Both the position numbers and the translations under genes were made by a program. Of a stretch of DNA of 64,000 bases, positions 8,388-16,006 are shown in pieces; within the stretch, counting starts at the first letter, position 1; the number at the start of each line of letters is the position of its first letter. The notes below the pieces were generated by a model, which was not told where the DNA came from, did no database searches, and saw nothing but the letters and a program-made list of their open reading frames with translations. Source of the stretch: Pseudorhodoplanes sp. Its GTDB lineage: Bacteria > Pseudomonadota > Alphaproteobacteria > Rhizobiales > Xanthobacteraceae. The stretch spans positions 55,663 through 119,662 of the forward strand of contig JALHOD010000011.1 in NCBI GenBank assembly GCA_022843165.1, written 5' to 3'.

Positions 8388-8795
8388 GTGGCTCAAGTGT
8401 CCATTGTTCGCACCATCATCGTCTCATTTGCTTTCTGCGCCGTTGGAATTTCGTCGTCGGCAGCCCTTGAGCTTTGTGTTGGCGCCAAAGGCGCGAACAA
8501 GGCTTGGGGATGCCGGTACGAATTCGAAATTTATGTCACGACAGGGGAGTGTCGGAAGCGCAATGGTTCGTGGATGCGCGTGAGGCATCTCTACATCGAT
8601 GAGCCAAGCATTGAATCTGGACAGCGTATCGCAATCCCCTCAAAGCCCGATGCAGATCACATCGCTTACAACAGGAACGTGACACGCCCTGGACCGCGAA
8701 GCTGCAAAGGGGCCTGCGCTGGCGGGCATGCGATCCTCTATGATGGCCGGCAGCTGAGAAAGGAGCGTCGCTGCAACAGAAAATCCTATGAGTGA
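8388..8795 (+). CDS. Small exported Cys-containing protein 2
   Basis: A 135-residue protein beginning with a signal peptide (VRTIIVSFAFCAVGISSSAALE). The mature chain carries six cysteines (LELCVGA, WGCRYEF, GECRKR, RSCKGAC, RRCNRK) and is basic at the C-terminus. The start is uncertain: GTG at 8388, or GTG at 8397, which sits 8 bases after GGAG. It begins 22 bases after protein 1, so co-transcription is likely. It has no recognised family and no sequence similarity to its neighbours beyond export and paired cysteines. Confidence 0.65.
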   Translation: MAQVSIVRTIIVSFAFCAVGISSSAALELCVGAKGANKAWGCRYEFEIYVTTGECRKRNGSWMRVRHLYIDEPSIESGQRIAIPSKPDADHIAYNRNVTRPGPRSCKGACAGGHAILYDGRQLRKERRCNRKSYE

Positions 8796-8816
8796 AAATC
8801 TCATTCGGGAGCTGCA

Positions 8817-9161
8817 ATGAACCGTGACATCAAACACCGTTGCCGCGCAATTGCGCAAAGCGGAATTTTTGCATTGTGCTTTCAATGGCTGATCGCTGCT
8901 CCGGCTTCTGCGCAGGACGCGGGTATGCGATCCGGCGCGGGGCCTGTCATTCGGGCGGCGCTTGTTGAGGGCGAAAGACAATCAGACCGGACGTCTCCAT
9001 CGGTGCTGCCTCGTTTTGCACAAACCAGTGGAGCGTGTTGGTTGGTCAGAGGTCAGACAAGGACATGCTTTAACTTGTCGGCCGAAGAATGCACCAGAGC
9101 TGCTCAATCCAGCAACAGCATCATCTCGCCGCCGTGGGTCGGCGGATCGCGCTGTCCGTGA
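8817..9161 (+). CDS. Small exported Cys-containing protein 3
   Basis: A 114-residue protein with a signal peptide ending ASAQ (FQWLIAAPASAQ) and a ribosome site GGGAG 8 bases before ATG. The C-terminal 40 residues hold four cysteines (GACWLVRG, RTCFNLSAEECTRAA, SRCP). The spacing C...C-x7-C...C is loosely like DUF3551 proteins such as the one at 44,899, but not close enough to assign. It starts 21 bases after protein 2. Confidence 0.65.
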   Translation: MNRDIKHRCRAIAQSGIFALCFQWLIAAPASAQDAGMRSGAGPVIRAALVEGERQSDRTSPSVLPRFAQTSGACWLVRGQTRTCFNLSAEECTRAAQSSNSIISPPWVGGSRCP

Positions 9162-9199
9162 TAGCGGTCGCCAAGAATAGATTGCCCGGAGTATCGAAA

Positions 9200-9709
9200 A
9201 TGCCGTTATACGCCCCAAAGACTTGGTTGTTTGCTCTTTCGATCGTCGGCTTGGCCGCGCCGCTTCCCGCCAACGGCGCACCGGACTCGATATTGAACAA
9301 GAAGCTCTTGAGCACGTGTACCGGAGACAACTCTACAACAACATTCGGATATAAAGCCAAGCCTGAGATGTCGATTCACGAATACGACGGTGCGCACAAT
9401 GTCTTTGTTCTGAATCAGCTGAATACAAGGCAGATCGGGGACAGAAGGTTTGCGCAGGCCAGCTACGTGGAAATCTTTTTCGGGAAGCGATCAGGAAACT
9501 CCTACACGAAATTCTATGGCGACAAAGCGAGTTTTGATATGAATTTGCGTTTCGTGGGGAAAATCGCGGCACGACGGAAGCCGTATTGGATCGTTTCGAA
9601 ATCTTATGAGGACGCTGCTCGACAGCCGCAGGGCTATCTGGGTATTTCCATCTATTTTCGAGATGCGACGGGCAGCGTTCCCATCACGCTGACCTGCAAA
9701 TCAATTTGA
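9200..9709 (+). CDS. Small exported Cys-containing protein 4
   Basis: A 169-residue protein with a signal peptide (LFALSIVGLAAPLPANGA). The mature part has two cysteines placed near its ends (LLSTCTGD and LTCKSI), which could form one closing disulfide. The rest alternates hydrophobic and polar residues (YVEIFFGKRSGNSYTKFYG, MNLRFVGKIA), suggesting a beta-rich fold. No family recognised. It is the last of the four exported proteins and is followed by repeat hairpins. Confidence 0.65.
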   Translation: MPLYAPKTWLFALSIVGLAAPLPANGAPDSILNKKLLSTCTGDNSTTTFGYKAKPEMSIHEYDGAHNVFVLNQLNTRQIGDRRFAQASYVEIFFGKRSGNSYTKFYGDKASFDMNLRFVGKIAARRKPYWIVSKSYEDAARQPQGYLGISIYFRDATGSVPITLTCKSI

Positions 9710-9730
9710 ACGTCTTAGAATCGGACAGTC

Positions 9731-9804
9731 GCAAGCGCAGGATGGGTTTCGCTGCGCTCAACCCATCCTAAATTCTACCCCGGATTGCGCTTGGCTTCAT
9801 CCGG
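9731..9804. repeat. REP-like hairpin repeats
   Basis: The first hairpin has perfect 10-bp arms AGGATGGGTT (9739-9748) and AACCCATCCT (9760-9769) around a TCGCTGCGCTC loop. The second pairs CCGGAT (9780-9785) with ATCCGG (9799-9804). Hairpins of this make are dispersed repeats in Bradyrhizobium-type genomes. They probably end transcription of the exported-protein cluster, but there is no T-run. Confidence 0.6.
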
Positions 9805-9906
9805 CCACCTCTGCGCCGGTGTGCTCCGCATGCCGCGCGGTTTCTTGTTTGCGACATGGTCCCGTGGCAACATCCCGGTCCGGTTCGTCAAAGGGAGATT
9901 CCCGCC

Positions 9907-10575
9907 ATGGCGCTGCTGACGCGACGCGCTCTTTTGATCGCTGCAAGTGCATGCGCGCTGCCGTCGATCCTGTCCGCGCAGGACATGCACAGGCACGGCC
10001 ATCATCCGCGCTTCGACGACCCGAAGAAATGGTCCTCGAGCTTCGATGATCCGGCGCGCGATGCCTGGCAGATGCCGGATCGTGTCGTCGCCGCGCTTGA
10101 GCTGCGCCCGACCGATATCGTCGCCGATATCGGGGCGGGGACCGGCTATCTCGCGGTCCGGCTCGCGCGGCATCTGAAGGGCGGCACCGTGCTCGCCGTC
10201 GATGTCGAGCCGAACATGGTCAAGCACATGGCCGAGCGCGCCAAGGCGGACGGCATTTCCAATCTGCGGGCGGTGCTCGGCAGCGAGACGTCGCCGAACC
10301 TGCCGGAGAGCGTCGACGTTGCGGTCCTGGTCAACGCCTATCACCATATTTCCGCGCGCACGGATTATTTCAAAAGGCTGGTGAGTTCGCTCAGGCCCGG
10401 CGGGCGCGTCGCGATCGTCGATTTCCGCCCGGATGCGCCAGCGGGCGCGCCCAAGCATATGCGGCTCTCCGCCGACCAGATCCGCAGCGAGATGACCGCC
10501 GCCGGCTATGTCCCCGCGGGTTCGCACGACTTCCTGCCGCGACAGAATTTCCTGGTCTTCCGCCGGCCGAGTTGA
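9907..10575 (+). CDS. Exported SAM-dependent methyltransferase (class I)
   Basis: A 222-residue protein. A signal-like N-terminus (RRALLIAASACALPSILSAQ) precedes MHRHGHHPRFDDPKKWS and a Rossmann methyltransferase: motif I VADIGAGTGYLAVRLA, acidic motif II AVDVEP, and later YHHISARTDYFKRLVSSLRP and GGRVAIVDF. The catalytic domain is UbiE/arsenite-methyltransferase-like. An export signal on a SAM enzyme is odd because SAM is cytosolic, though this architecture recurs in proteobacteria. GGGAG precedes the ATG. It lies next to, and convergent with, the metal-efflux genes. Substrate unknown. Confidence 0.75.
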   Translation: MALLTRRALLIAASACALPSILSAQDMHRHGHHPRFDDPKKWSSSFDDPARDAWQMPDRVVAALELRPTDIVADIGAGTGYLAVRLARHLKGGTVLAVDVEPNMVKHMAERAKADGISNLRAVLGSETSPNLPESVDVAVLVNAYHHISARTDYFKRLVSSLRPGGRVAIVDFRPDAPAGAPKHMRLSADQIRSEMTAAGYVPAGSHDFLPRQNFLVFRRPS

Positions 10576-10580
10576 TGCCG

Positions 10581-10600
10581 GCAAGCGCAGGATTGGTTTC
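10581..10600. repeat. Second copy of the GCAAGCGCAGGAT repeat segment
   Basis: This 20-mer matches 9731-9750 at 19 of 20 positions, in the same orientation, so the pair directly flanks the methyltransferase gene. Only the left arm of the hairpin is retained here; the right arm is missing. Confidence 0.55.
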
Positions 10601-10650
10601 CCCCGGTCGGCGTCGCCGATACCTCGTCACCTGCGCCGGTCCGCGATCTG

Positions 10651-11364
10651 CTAGCGCATCAATTCCCTTGCGCCGATCACGATCAGCACAAGGCCGGCGG
10701 CGGCATCCAGCAGGCGGGTCAGAAGCCCGAACCGTGCGCCGTGCCGCTGCAAGACCACCAGCAGCCAGTTGCGGGCGAGGATGGCGAGGATTGCGAACAG
10801 GATCAGTGTCGTGGCGACACCGATCATCATGGCCAGCGCGAAGGTGAGGCCGGCCTCCACGACGCCGCGCGACAAGGCATAGAACATGACGAACAGCGTG
10901 AGCGGGCAGGGCACGAGACCGGCGACGATGCCGACCATGTAGCCTTCCTGCGGCGCGTGCGAATGTCGGCCGCGCACGGCGCGATACAGCAGCCATGCGC
11001 CGATCAGGGCGAGAAGGCCGCGGCTGATGTCTTCCAGCAGCGGCGCGCGGCCGACATTGCCCAGGGTGCGCGTGACGAGGGGCGCGGCGACCAGTGCGAT
11101 GACCACGGCGGACGCGACATGGGTGAGCGCCAGCGTACCCGCGACCGCCATGCCGCGTAGCACTGCGAGGCGCGAGCCGATCAGATAGGTGACCAGCACC
11201 GATTTGCCGTGGCCCGGCGTCAGCGCGTGGATGGCGCCGAACACGATGCCGAGCGGCAGCACGGACGCGAGCGTCAGCCAGTCGCGGGTGGCGGCGAAGC
11301 CGCCAAGCTCGCCGCTGATGCTGCCGTAGATCCATCGCTGGAACGAGACGAGCGTGTCCATCAT
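10651..11364 (-). CDS. NicO/RcnA-type nickel-cobalt exporter
   Basis: A 237-residue, about six-helix membrane protein. It has the family signature HALTPGHGKSVLVTYLIG near the N-terminus, then IVAGLVPCPLTLFVMFYALS in a central helix. NicO-family proteins export Ni(II)/Co(II). A short HSHAPQE stretch in the middle loop could bind metal. Its ATG overlaps the stop of the upstream MFS gene (ATGA), showing translational coupling. The ArsR-type regulator two genes up probably controls it. Confidence 0.8.
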   Translation of the reverse strand: MMDTLVSFQRWIYGSISGELGGFAATRDWLTLASVLPLGIVFGAIHALTPGHGKSVLVTYLIGSRLAVLRGMAVAGTLALTHVASAVVIALVAAPLVTRTLGNVGRAPLLEDISRGLLALIGAWLLYRAVRGRHSHAPQEGYMVGIVAGLVPCPLTLFVMFYALSRGVVEAGLTFALAMMIGVATTLILFAILAILARNWLLVVLQRHGARFGLLTRLLDAAAGLVLIVIGARELMR

Positions 11365-12701
11365 CGCGCGGGCTGCGGCCAGTGCGGATGCAGGTCGTCG
11401 ATCACGAAGGCATGGGCGTGTTGCGGTCCGCGCGCCTGCAAATGCGGATGGCCGGGCGGCATGTCGCGATGCTCATGCGCGAGAATCTCCGGATCGGCTG
11501 AAGGCCAGAGCAGCGTCGCCGCAATTGCACCGAGCGCCGTCAGCAGGCCGAGCACGATCAATGTCGCCGTCATTCCCGCCGAACCGCCGAGCCAGCCGGC
11601 GAGCGGATAGGTGAGGAGCCAGCAGGCATGTGAGAGCGCGAATTGCGCCGCATAGAGCGCGGGGCGGTCGCTCGCATGCGCGGAGCGGCGCAGCAGGCGT
11701 CCGGTCGGCGTCATCACGACGGAATAGCCGACGCCGAGCAATGTCCATGTGACGAGCAGGCCGATCCAGAGCGTGGCGCCGTCCTGCCGTATCAGTGCGG
11801 CGAATGAGAACAGCAGAACGGCGAGCGCGCCGGCCGCCGGCAGCATGACGCGACGGTCATCCAGACGGTCGAGAACTTTCGGCAAGGCGATGGCCGCGAT
11901 CATAGAGCCGCCGCCGAAACAGGCGAGCGCCAGCGCCACATCGGTATCGGACTTCGACAGCATCCCGCGTACCAGCACGACGGTGTTGACGATCACCATC
12001 GCGCCGGCTGCGGCGACCGAGAGATTGAGCGCCAGCAAGCCGCGCAGACGCGGGGTGGCAAGATAGATGCGGACGCCGCGCGTGATCTTGTCATAGATGC
12101 CGCCGTGCGGTCCGGCCGACGCGACCTTCGGCAGATGCACCGACAGCACCAGCGCGGCCGAGAGCAGAAAGCCCGACACCGTTCCCGCAAACAGCCAATG
12201 GAAATTCATGATCGTCAGCAGCGCCGCCGCCAGCATCGGGCTGAGCAGGCTTTCGAGATCGTAGGCCAGCCGCGACAGCGACAGGGCGCGGGTATAGTCA
12301 CGCTCTTCGGGCAGGATGTCGGGGATGGTGGCCTGGAACGTCGGCGTGAAGCCGGCCGATGCCGATTGCAGGACGAAGATCAGCACGTAGATCTGCCAGA
12401 CCTGATCGACGAAGGGCAAAGCCAGCGCAACGCTGGCGCGCACAATATCCATGGCGACAAGAAAGGCGCGGCGCGGCAGCCGCGCGGCAAACGCGCCGAC
12501 GATCGGGGCGACGCCGACATAGGCGATCATCTTGATCGCCAGCGCGGTGCCAAGCACGACGCCCGCCTGTCCGCCTGCGAGCTGGAACGCAAGCAGGCCG
12601 AGCGCCACCGTCATCAGCCCGGTGCCGGTCAGCGCAATCACCTGCGCCGCGAACAGGTGCCGATAGGTGCGGTTCCGCAGGACGTCCAGCATGACCGACA
12701 A
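11361..12701 (-). CDS. MFS exporter with His-rich C-terminal tail (NreB/NrsD-like)
   Basis: A 446-residue protein of the 12-helix MFS type (RNRTYRHLFAAQVIALTGTG at the start). After the last helix a cytosolic tail carries HEHRDMPPGHPHLQARGPQH and DDLHPHW, with eight histidines in about 40 residues. His-rich tails on MFS exporters are known from nickel-resistance proteins NreB and NrsD. With NicO directly downstream, this points to nickel/cobalt export. The ArsR-like context leaves arsenical export as an alternative. Confidence 0.75.
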   Translation of the reverse strand: MSVMLDVLRNRTYRHLFAAQVIALTGTGLMTVALGLLAFQLAGGQAGVVLGTALAIKMIAYVGVAPIVGAFAARLPRRAFLVAMDIVRASVALALPFVDQVWQIYVLIFVLQSASAGFTPTFQATIPDILPEERDYTRALSLSRLAYDLESLLSPMLAAALLTIMNFHWLFAGTVSGFLLSAALVLSVHLPKVASAGPHGGIYDKITRGVRIYLATPRLRGLLALNLSVAAAGAMVIVNTVVLVRGMLSKSDTDVALALACFGGGSMIAAIALPKVLDRLDDRRVMLPAAGALAVLLFSFAALIRQDGATLWIGLLVTWTLLGVGYSVVMTPTGRLLRRSAHASDRPALYAAQFALSHACWLLTYPLAGWLGGSAGMTATLIVLGLLTALGAIAATLLWPSADPEILAHEHRDMPPGHPHLQARGPQHAHAFVIDDLHPHWPQPAR

Positions 12702-12730
12702 TATAGGTCAGACGGGGCGGTGACGCATCC

Positions 12731-13054
12731 TCACCCGCGCGCCTTCATCGCCGGCCCGCAGATTTCGGCGCGGCCGGCGCAGCAATCGCGCATCAGGAAG
12801 CGGATGAGGCCGGTCAGCGCGCCGTACTCGGCGGCATAGATGATCGAGCGCGCCTCGCGCCGCGCCGCGACCAGGCCCGCGCGCTCCATCTCCTTGAGAT
12901 GAAACGACACGTTGGAGGGCGAGACGCCGACCGCGTCGGCAAGATCGCCGGCGGCAATGCCGTCCGGGCCGGCGCGCACCAGATGCCGCAGCAGGCGCAG
13001 CCGGGTGTCCTGCGACAGGGCGCCGAAGGCGAGCAGGGCTTGACTCTCGTCCAT
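12731..13054 (-). CDS. ArsR/SmtB-family metal-responsive repressor
   Basis: A 107-residue winged-helix protein with LSQDTRLRLLRHLVRAGPDG then VGVSPSNVSFHLKEMERAGL (recognition helix) and a beta wing. Its C-terminus RDCCAGRAEICGP offers three cysteines, as in arsenic-type ArsR sensors of proteobacteria that bind As(III) at their C-terminus. It heads the regulator-MFS-NicO transcription unit (29-base gap to MFS) and is divergent from the DUF6428-type gene, with 41 bases between starts. Confidence 0.85.
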   Translation of the reverse strand: MDESQALLAFGALSQDTRLRLLRHLVRAGPDGIAAGDLADAVGVSPSNVSFHLKEMERAGLVAARREARSIIYAAEYGALTGLIRFLMRDCCAGRAEICGPAMKARG

Positions 13055-13095
13055 ATTTCAATAATCCTAGAAATGTCAAAATAAGGATAGCCGAC
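13055..13095. promoter_or_regulatory. ArsR operator / divergent promoter
   Basis: The 41-base A+T-rich gap between two divergent starts holds inverted arms ATTTC (13055-13059) and GAAAT (13070-13074), followed by TGTCAAAATAAGGA. AGGA serves as the ribosome site on each side. ArsR proteins typically bind such imperfect dyads. One dyad here could repress both directions. Confidence 0.55.
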
Positions 13096-13653
13096 ATGAC
13101 CGCTCTTGCCAATATCCCGTCCACCGCCCCGGTGCGGCCCGACCTGCCGGAATTCTCCACCGGCGCCTTGCTGCAGGCGCTCGGCGAGCATCGCGACAAG
13201 GTTCTGGTCTTTACCTATGAGGGGCGCGAGGTGCTGCCGGGCTATCACGTCACCGAGGTGAAGAGCGGGGCGTTCTCGGCGCTGGATTGCGGCGCCAATC
13301 CGGAAGCCTGGCAGGAAACCTTCATCCAGCTCTGGGACGTACCGGGCGAGGCCGATCGCACGCATATGGGCGTGGCCAAGTTCCTCGCCATCATGGGCAA
13401 GGTGGCCAAACATGTGAGCCTCGACGAGCAGACCAAACTCACCTTCGAGGTGAGCGACGGCGTGGAGGCGATGAAGCTGTTCATGGCGTCGGACCTCCGC
13501 GTCGCGGGCGAGGCCGTGCAGGTGTCGCTGGACAAGCGTCCGTCGAGCTGCAAGCCGCGCGACCGCTGGCTGAAGGAGCAGGAGAGTGCATCGGCCTGTT
13601 GCGGCAGCGGCGCAGGGGCGAAGGCGCAGACGAAGCAGCCGTGCTGCGGGTGA
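13096..13653 (+). CDS. DUF6428-type protein with CC...CC tail
   Basis: A 185-residue cytosolic protein. The conserved core runs PEFSTGALLQALGEHRDK and GYHVTEVKSGAFSALDCG, then WQETFIQLWDV. This family is usually found beside arsR genes, and I assign DUF6428 from that pattern. The tail SACCGSGAGAKAQTKQPCCG has two CC pairs, which suggests soft-metal or arsenite binding. Biochemical role unknown. It is divergent from the repressor and likely shares its operator. Confidence 0.7.
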   Translation: MTALANIPSTAPVRPDLPEFSTGALLQALGEHRDKVLVFTYEGREVLPGYHVTEVKSGAFSALDCGANPEAWQETFIQLWDVPGEADRTHMGVAKFLAIMGKVAKHVSLDEQTKLTFEVSDGVEAMKLFMASDLRVAGEAVQVSLDKRPSSCKPRDRWLKEQESASACCGSGAGAKAQTKQPCCG

Positions 13654-13660
13654 GATCCAT

Positions 13661-14377
13661 TCAGAACCGGGTGGTCAGCGTCGTCAGCCAGTCGGGCGAG
13701 GCCGCGACCAGTCTGGCTTCGACGATCTTGTCATAGCCGCTGATGATCAGCAGGCCGGTTGCGATCAGCAACCCGCCGAGCAGCATCTTGCCGCCCTGGC
13801 CGGCGGCCAACAGGCGGTTGCGCATGCGCATCAGCGCCTCGCGCGAGAGCAGGCCGATCAGGAGCAGCGGCAGCGCCGCGCCCAGGCCGAAGACCAGCAT
13901 GGTGAGCGCGACCGCGCCGAGATCCTTGCCCTGCGCCGCGAGCAGGGACGCCGCGCCGAGCGTCGGCCCGACGCAAGGGCTCCACACCGCGCCGAGCAGC
14001 AGGCCGACCGAGAATTGTCCGCCGAGTCCCGCACCCGACACGCCGCCCAAGCGCTGCTGCATCCAGTTGCCGGCGGGGCCCGCGGCGATCGCCACGCGCG
14101 CCGAAAAAGCCGGCACGATCAGCACCAGGCCGATGGCGATCAGGAGGCTGGCCGCGACATTGCGGAACAGCGCGTCGTTGACGCCGAGTGCAAAGCCGAT
14201 GGTGGCGAGGAACAGGCCGATGATCACGAATGACAGCGCGAGGCCGGCGGCGAGCGCCGCCGGTCCCCATTTGTGTTCGCCGACCGCCGCGCCCACCACC
14301 AGCGGAATCAGCGGCAGCACGCAGGGCGACAGGGTGGAGAGCAGGCCCGCGGCGAAGGCGAGCAGCAGTTGCGTCAT
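13661..14377 (-). CDS. CcdA/DsbD-type membrane thiol transporter
   Basis: A 238-residue, about six-helix protein. It has the paired redox cysteines of the family: STLSPCVLPLIPLVVG in helix 1 and GAVWSPCVGPTLG in helix 4. CcdA passes electrons from cytosolic thioredoxin across the membrane to periplasmic thiol proteins. The exported thioredoxin-fold gene immediately upstream in the same direction (12-base gap) is the natural partner. It is convergent with the DUF6428-type gene, 7 bases apart. Confidence 0.85.
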   Translation of the reverse strand: MTQLLLAFAAGLLSTLSPCVLPLIPLVVGAAVGEHKWGPAALAAGLALSFVIIGLFLATIGFALGVNDALFRNVAASLLIAIGLVLIVPAFSARVAIAAGPAGNWMQQRLGGVSGAGLGGQFSVGLLLGAVWSPCVGPTLGAASLLAAQGKDLGAVALTMLVFGLGAALPLLLIGLLSREALMRMRNRLLAAGQGGKMLLGGLLIATGLLIISGYDKIVEARLVAASPDWLTTLTTRF

Positions 14378-14389
14378 GCGGCGGGCGGC

Positions 14390-14785
14390 TCAGATCGCTT
14401 TGGCGAGCAGCGCTTCGATCGAGGCGGGATTGGTGTCGCCGGTCGAGCGGCCGGCTTCCTGCCTGCCCCTGAACACGATCAGCGTGCTCTGCGAGCGCAC
14501 ATTCAGACTGCGCAGCACGTCCTTCATGCTGTCGAAATCGACGTTGAAGAAGGCGAGATTCCTGAACCGCGGCTCCGCCGCGAGTTTCGACAGGATCGGC
14601 GCCTGCGCGCGGCAGGTGGGGCACCACGGCGCGCTGACATCGATCAGGATCGGCCGGCCGGCGGCCTGCGCGGCCTCGAAGGCCTTCTGGCTGAACGGCG
14701 TCTTGCCGGCGGCAAAGGCCTGCGCCGGGACCAGCATGGCGGCGGACAGGGCGAGGATGGACAGCAGATGGCGGCGGCTCAGCAT
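14390..14785 (-). CDS. Exported thioredoxin-fold protein
   Basis: A 131-residue protein. The signal peptide (SILALSAAMLVPAQAFA) is followed by a thioredoxin fold with active site APWCPTCRAQAP (about residue 55) and the cis-Pro region at RSQSTLIVF, where the usual Pro is not obvious. It is probably a periplasmic reductase fed by the CcdA protein encoded next. The start at MLSRRHLL puts the signal peptide first; a longer frame upstream lacks one. Confidence 0.8.
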   Translation of the reverse strand: MLSRRHLLSILALSAAMLVPAQAFAAGKTPFSQKAFEAAQAAGRPILIDVSAPWCPTCRAQAPILSKLAAEPRFRNLAFFNVDFDSMKDVLRSLNVRSQSTLIVFRGRQEAGRSTGDTNPASIEALLAKAI

Positions 14786-15003
14786 GGAGGGCTCCGGCGT
14801 TGCGAGATGAAGGTGGCGCACGCTAGCGGTTTGCCCGAGCGCGCCAATGCACGCTTGCTCACGGCCGATCAACTTCATGTGGGATGCGCGTTATTGCGGG
14901 GAGATCGCGACGCGCCAGGCTGCCGGCACTCCACCGGCCGCGCGGCTCGCTTTTCGTGCGCGTCCGTGCGACAGGCGGGGCTTCCGCCACGCAGGATCAT
15001 CCC

Positions 15004-15216
15004 ATGGACGTCAAGGACAGCAACGGCACTCCGCTCACCGACGGCGACTCGGTGCAGCTCATCAAGGACCTCAAGGTGAAGGGCACCTCGGTGAATCTCA
15101 AGCGCGGGACCGTGGTGAAGAACATCCGCCTCACCGGAAACGCCGGTGAGGTCGAGGGCCGGGTCGAGAAGGTCAAGGGCCTGGTACTGAAGACCGAGTT
15201 TTTGAAGAAGGTGTAG
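15004..15216 (+). CDS. PhnA/YjdM-type protein, zinc-ribbon-less short form
   Basis: A 70-residue protein, KDSNGTPLTDGDSVQLIKDL then KVKGTSVNLKRGTVVKNIRL, matching the C-terminal half of PhnA (YjdM) proteins. The N-terminal zinc ribbon found in E. coli YjdM (about 110 residues) is absent. The alkylphosphonate label of this family is historical; the function is not established. A longer upstream frame exists but has no ribosome site and no similarity. Confidence 0.75.
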   Translation: MDVKDSNGTPLTDGDSVQLIKDLKVKGTSVNLKRGTVVKNIRLTGNAGEVEGRVEKVKGLVLKTEFLKKV

Positions 15217-15220
15217 GGCG

Positions 15221-15242
15221 GCCCGCGCCCGGCATCGCGGGC
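15221..15242 (+). terminator. Hairpin after phnA-like gene
   Basis: GCCCGCG (15221-15227) and CGCGGGC (15236-15242) pair perfectly around CCCGGCAT, 4 bases after the stop codon. There is no T-run on this strand, so it may only stabilise the transcript end. Confidence 0.4.
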
Positions 15243-15278
15243 AAAAAACTCCGCTCCGGCGGAGCCGCCGAAGCGGAG
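15243..15278 (-). terminator. Intrinsic terminator of the 15,322-15,858 gene
   Basis: CTCCGCT/AGCGGAG arms enclose a second perfect stem CGGCGG-AG-CCGCCG. On the minus strand the hairpin is followed by six T residues. It lies about 45 bases after the stop of the exported membrane protein gene. Confidence 0.75.
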
Positions 15279-15321
15279 CGACTGACATCCGTGAAGAAGC
15301 AAGCGGTGTCAGCGGGGGAAG

Positions 15322-15858
15322 TTATTTCTTGGTTGCGGCCTCGGCGATTTTCGCGATGGCTTCAAGAATGACCAGGATGATGGTGATCACGACCATCACC
15401 GGGGCGATGACCGGGAAGAGGGGCGCCAGAATGACACCCGCCCCGGAGAACGTCTTGAAGATGTTTTCCCACCGCACCCACCAGGGCTCGGGCGTCACGG
15501 TCACGGCCGCCTGCGCATAAGCGGCGCGCGCCTCCTTCGACACCCGCGCCTGCGAGCTGAATTCGTATTGCGCCGCCGCGCGCTGCTTGGCCGCAACTGC
15601 CACCATGCGGTTCAGCTTCTTGAGATAGGCGTGCTCCCGGGCGGTGACATGCACGCGCTGGCCGGAGCGGTACTGGATCAGGCGGTGATAAAGTTCGGGA
15701 TTGTTGATCTTCACATATTCCAGCACCGGTGCGCTGGTCTGAAACGTGACCCGCTTGCCGGACGGTGCCGCGGAATAGGCCGGCGTCGCCACCATCGAGA
15801 ACGCAGAGAGTGCGGCGAGCGCAACGCCGAACAGTCTTGCCTTGCTTTTGGTAATCAC
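15322..15858 (-). CDS. Exported protein with C-terminal membrane segment
   Basis: A 178-residue protein from a GTG start preceded by GGGGGA. A signal peptide (LFGVALAALSAFSMVATPAYS) leads to a basic helical middle (YLKKLNRMVAVAAKQRAAAQ). A long hydrophobic C-terminus follows (LAPLFPVIAPVMVVITIILV), ending in a charged KIAEAATKK. It would sit in the inner membrane facing the periplasm. No family recognised. Confidence 0.6.
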   Translation of the reverse strand: MITKSKARLFGVALAALSAFSMVATPAYSAAPSGKRVTFQTSAPVLEYVKINNPELYHRLIQYRSGQRVHVTAREHAYLKKLNRMVAVAAKQRAAAQYEFSSQARVSKEARAAYAQAAVTVTPEPWWVRWENIFKTFSGAGVILAPLFPVIAPVMVVITIILVILEAIAKIAEAATKK

Positions 15859-16006
15859 AGCTGTCCCCCATTTAAAGGCCTCACCCGCATCCCGAACATT
15901 CAACCTTGGATTGTCGAAATCTGTCAATGGTATGGAGGTGCCTGCCGGGGGCAAGACCGCCTTTTCCGGGCGGCCGGTTTTCGCGCAGGGGTAGAGCGGG
16001 CCGCGA

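Noticed and set aside
8039..9709. The four exported proteins as a known toxin or bacteriocin cluster
   Set aside because: No immunity, exporter or peptidase gene and no double-glycine leader are visible; signal peptides are of the Sec type.
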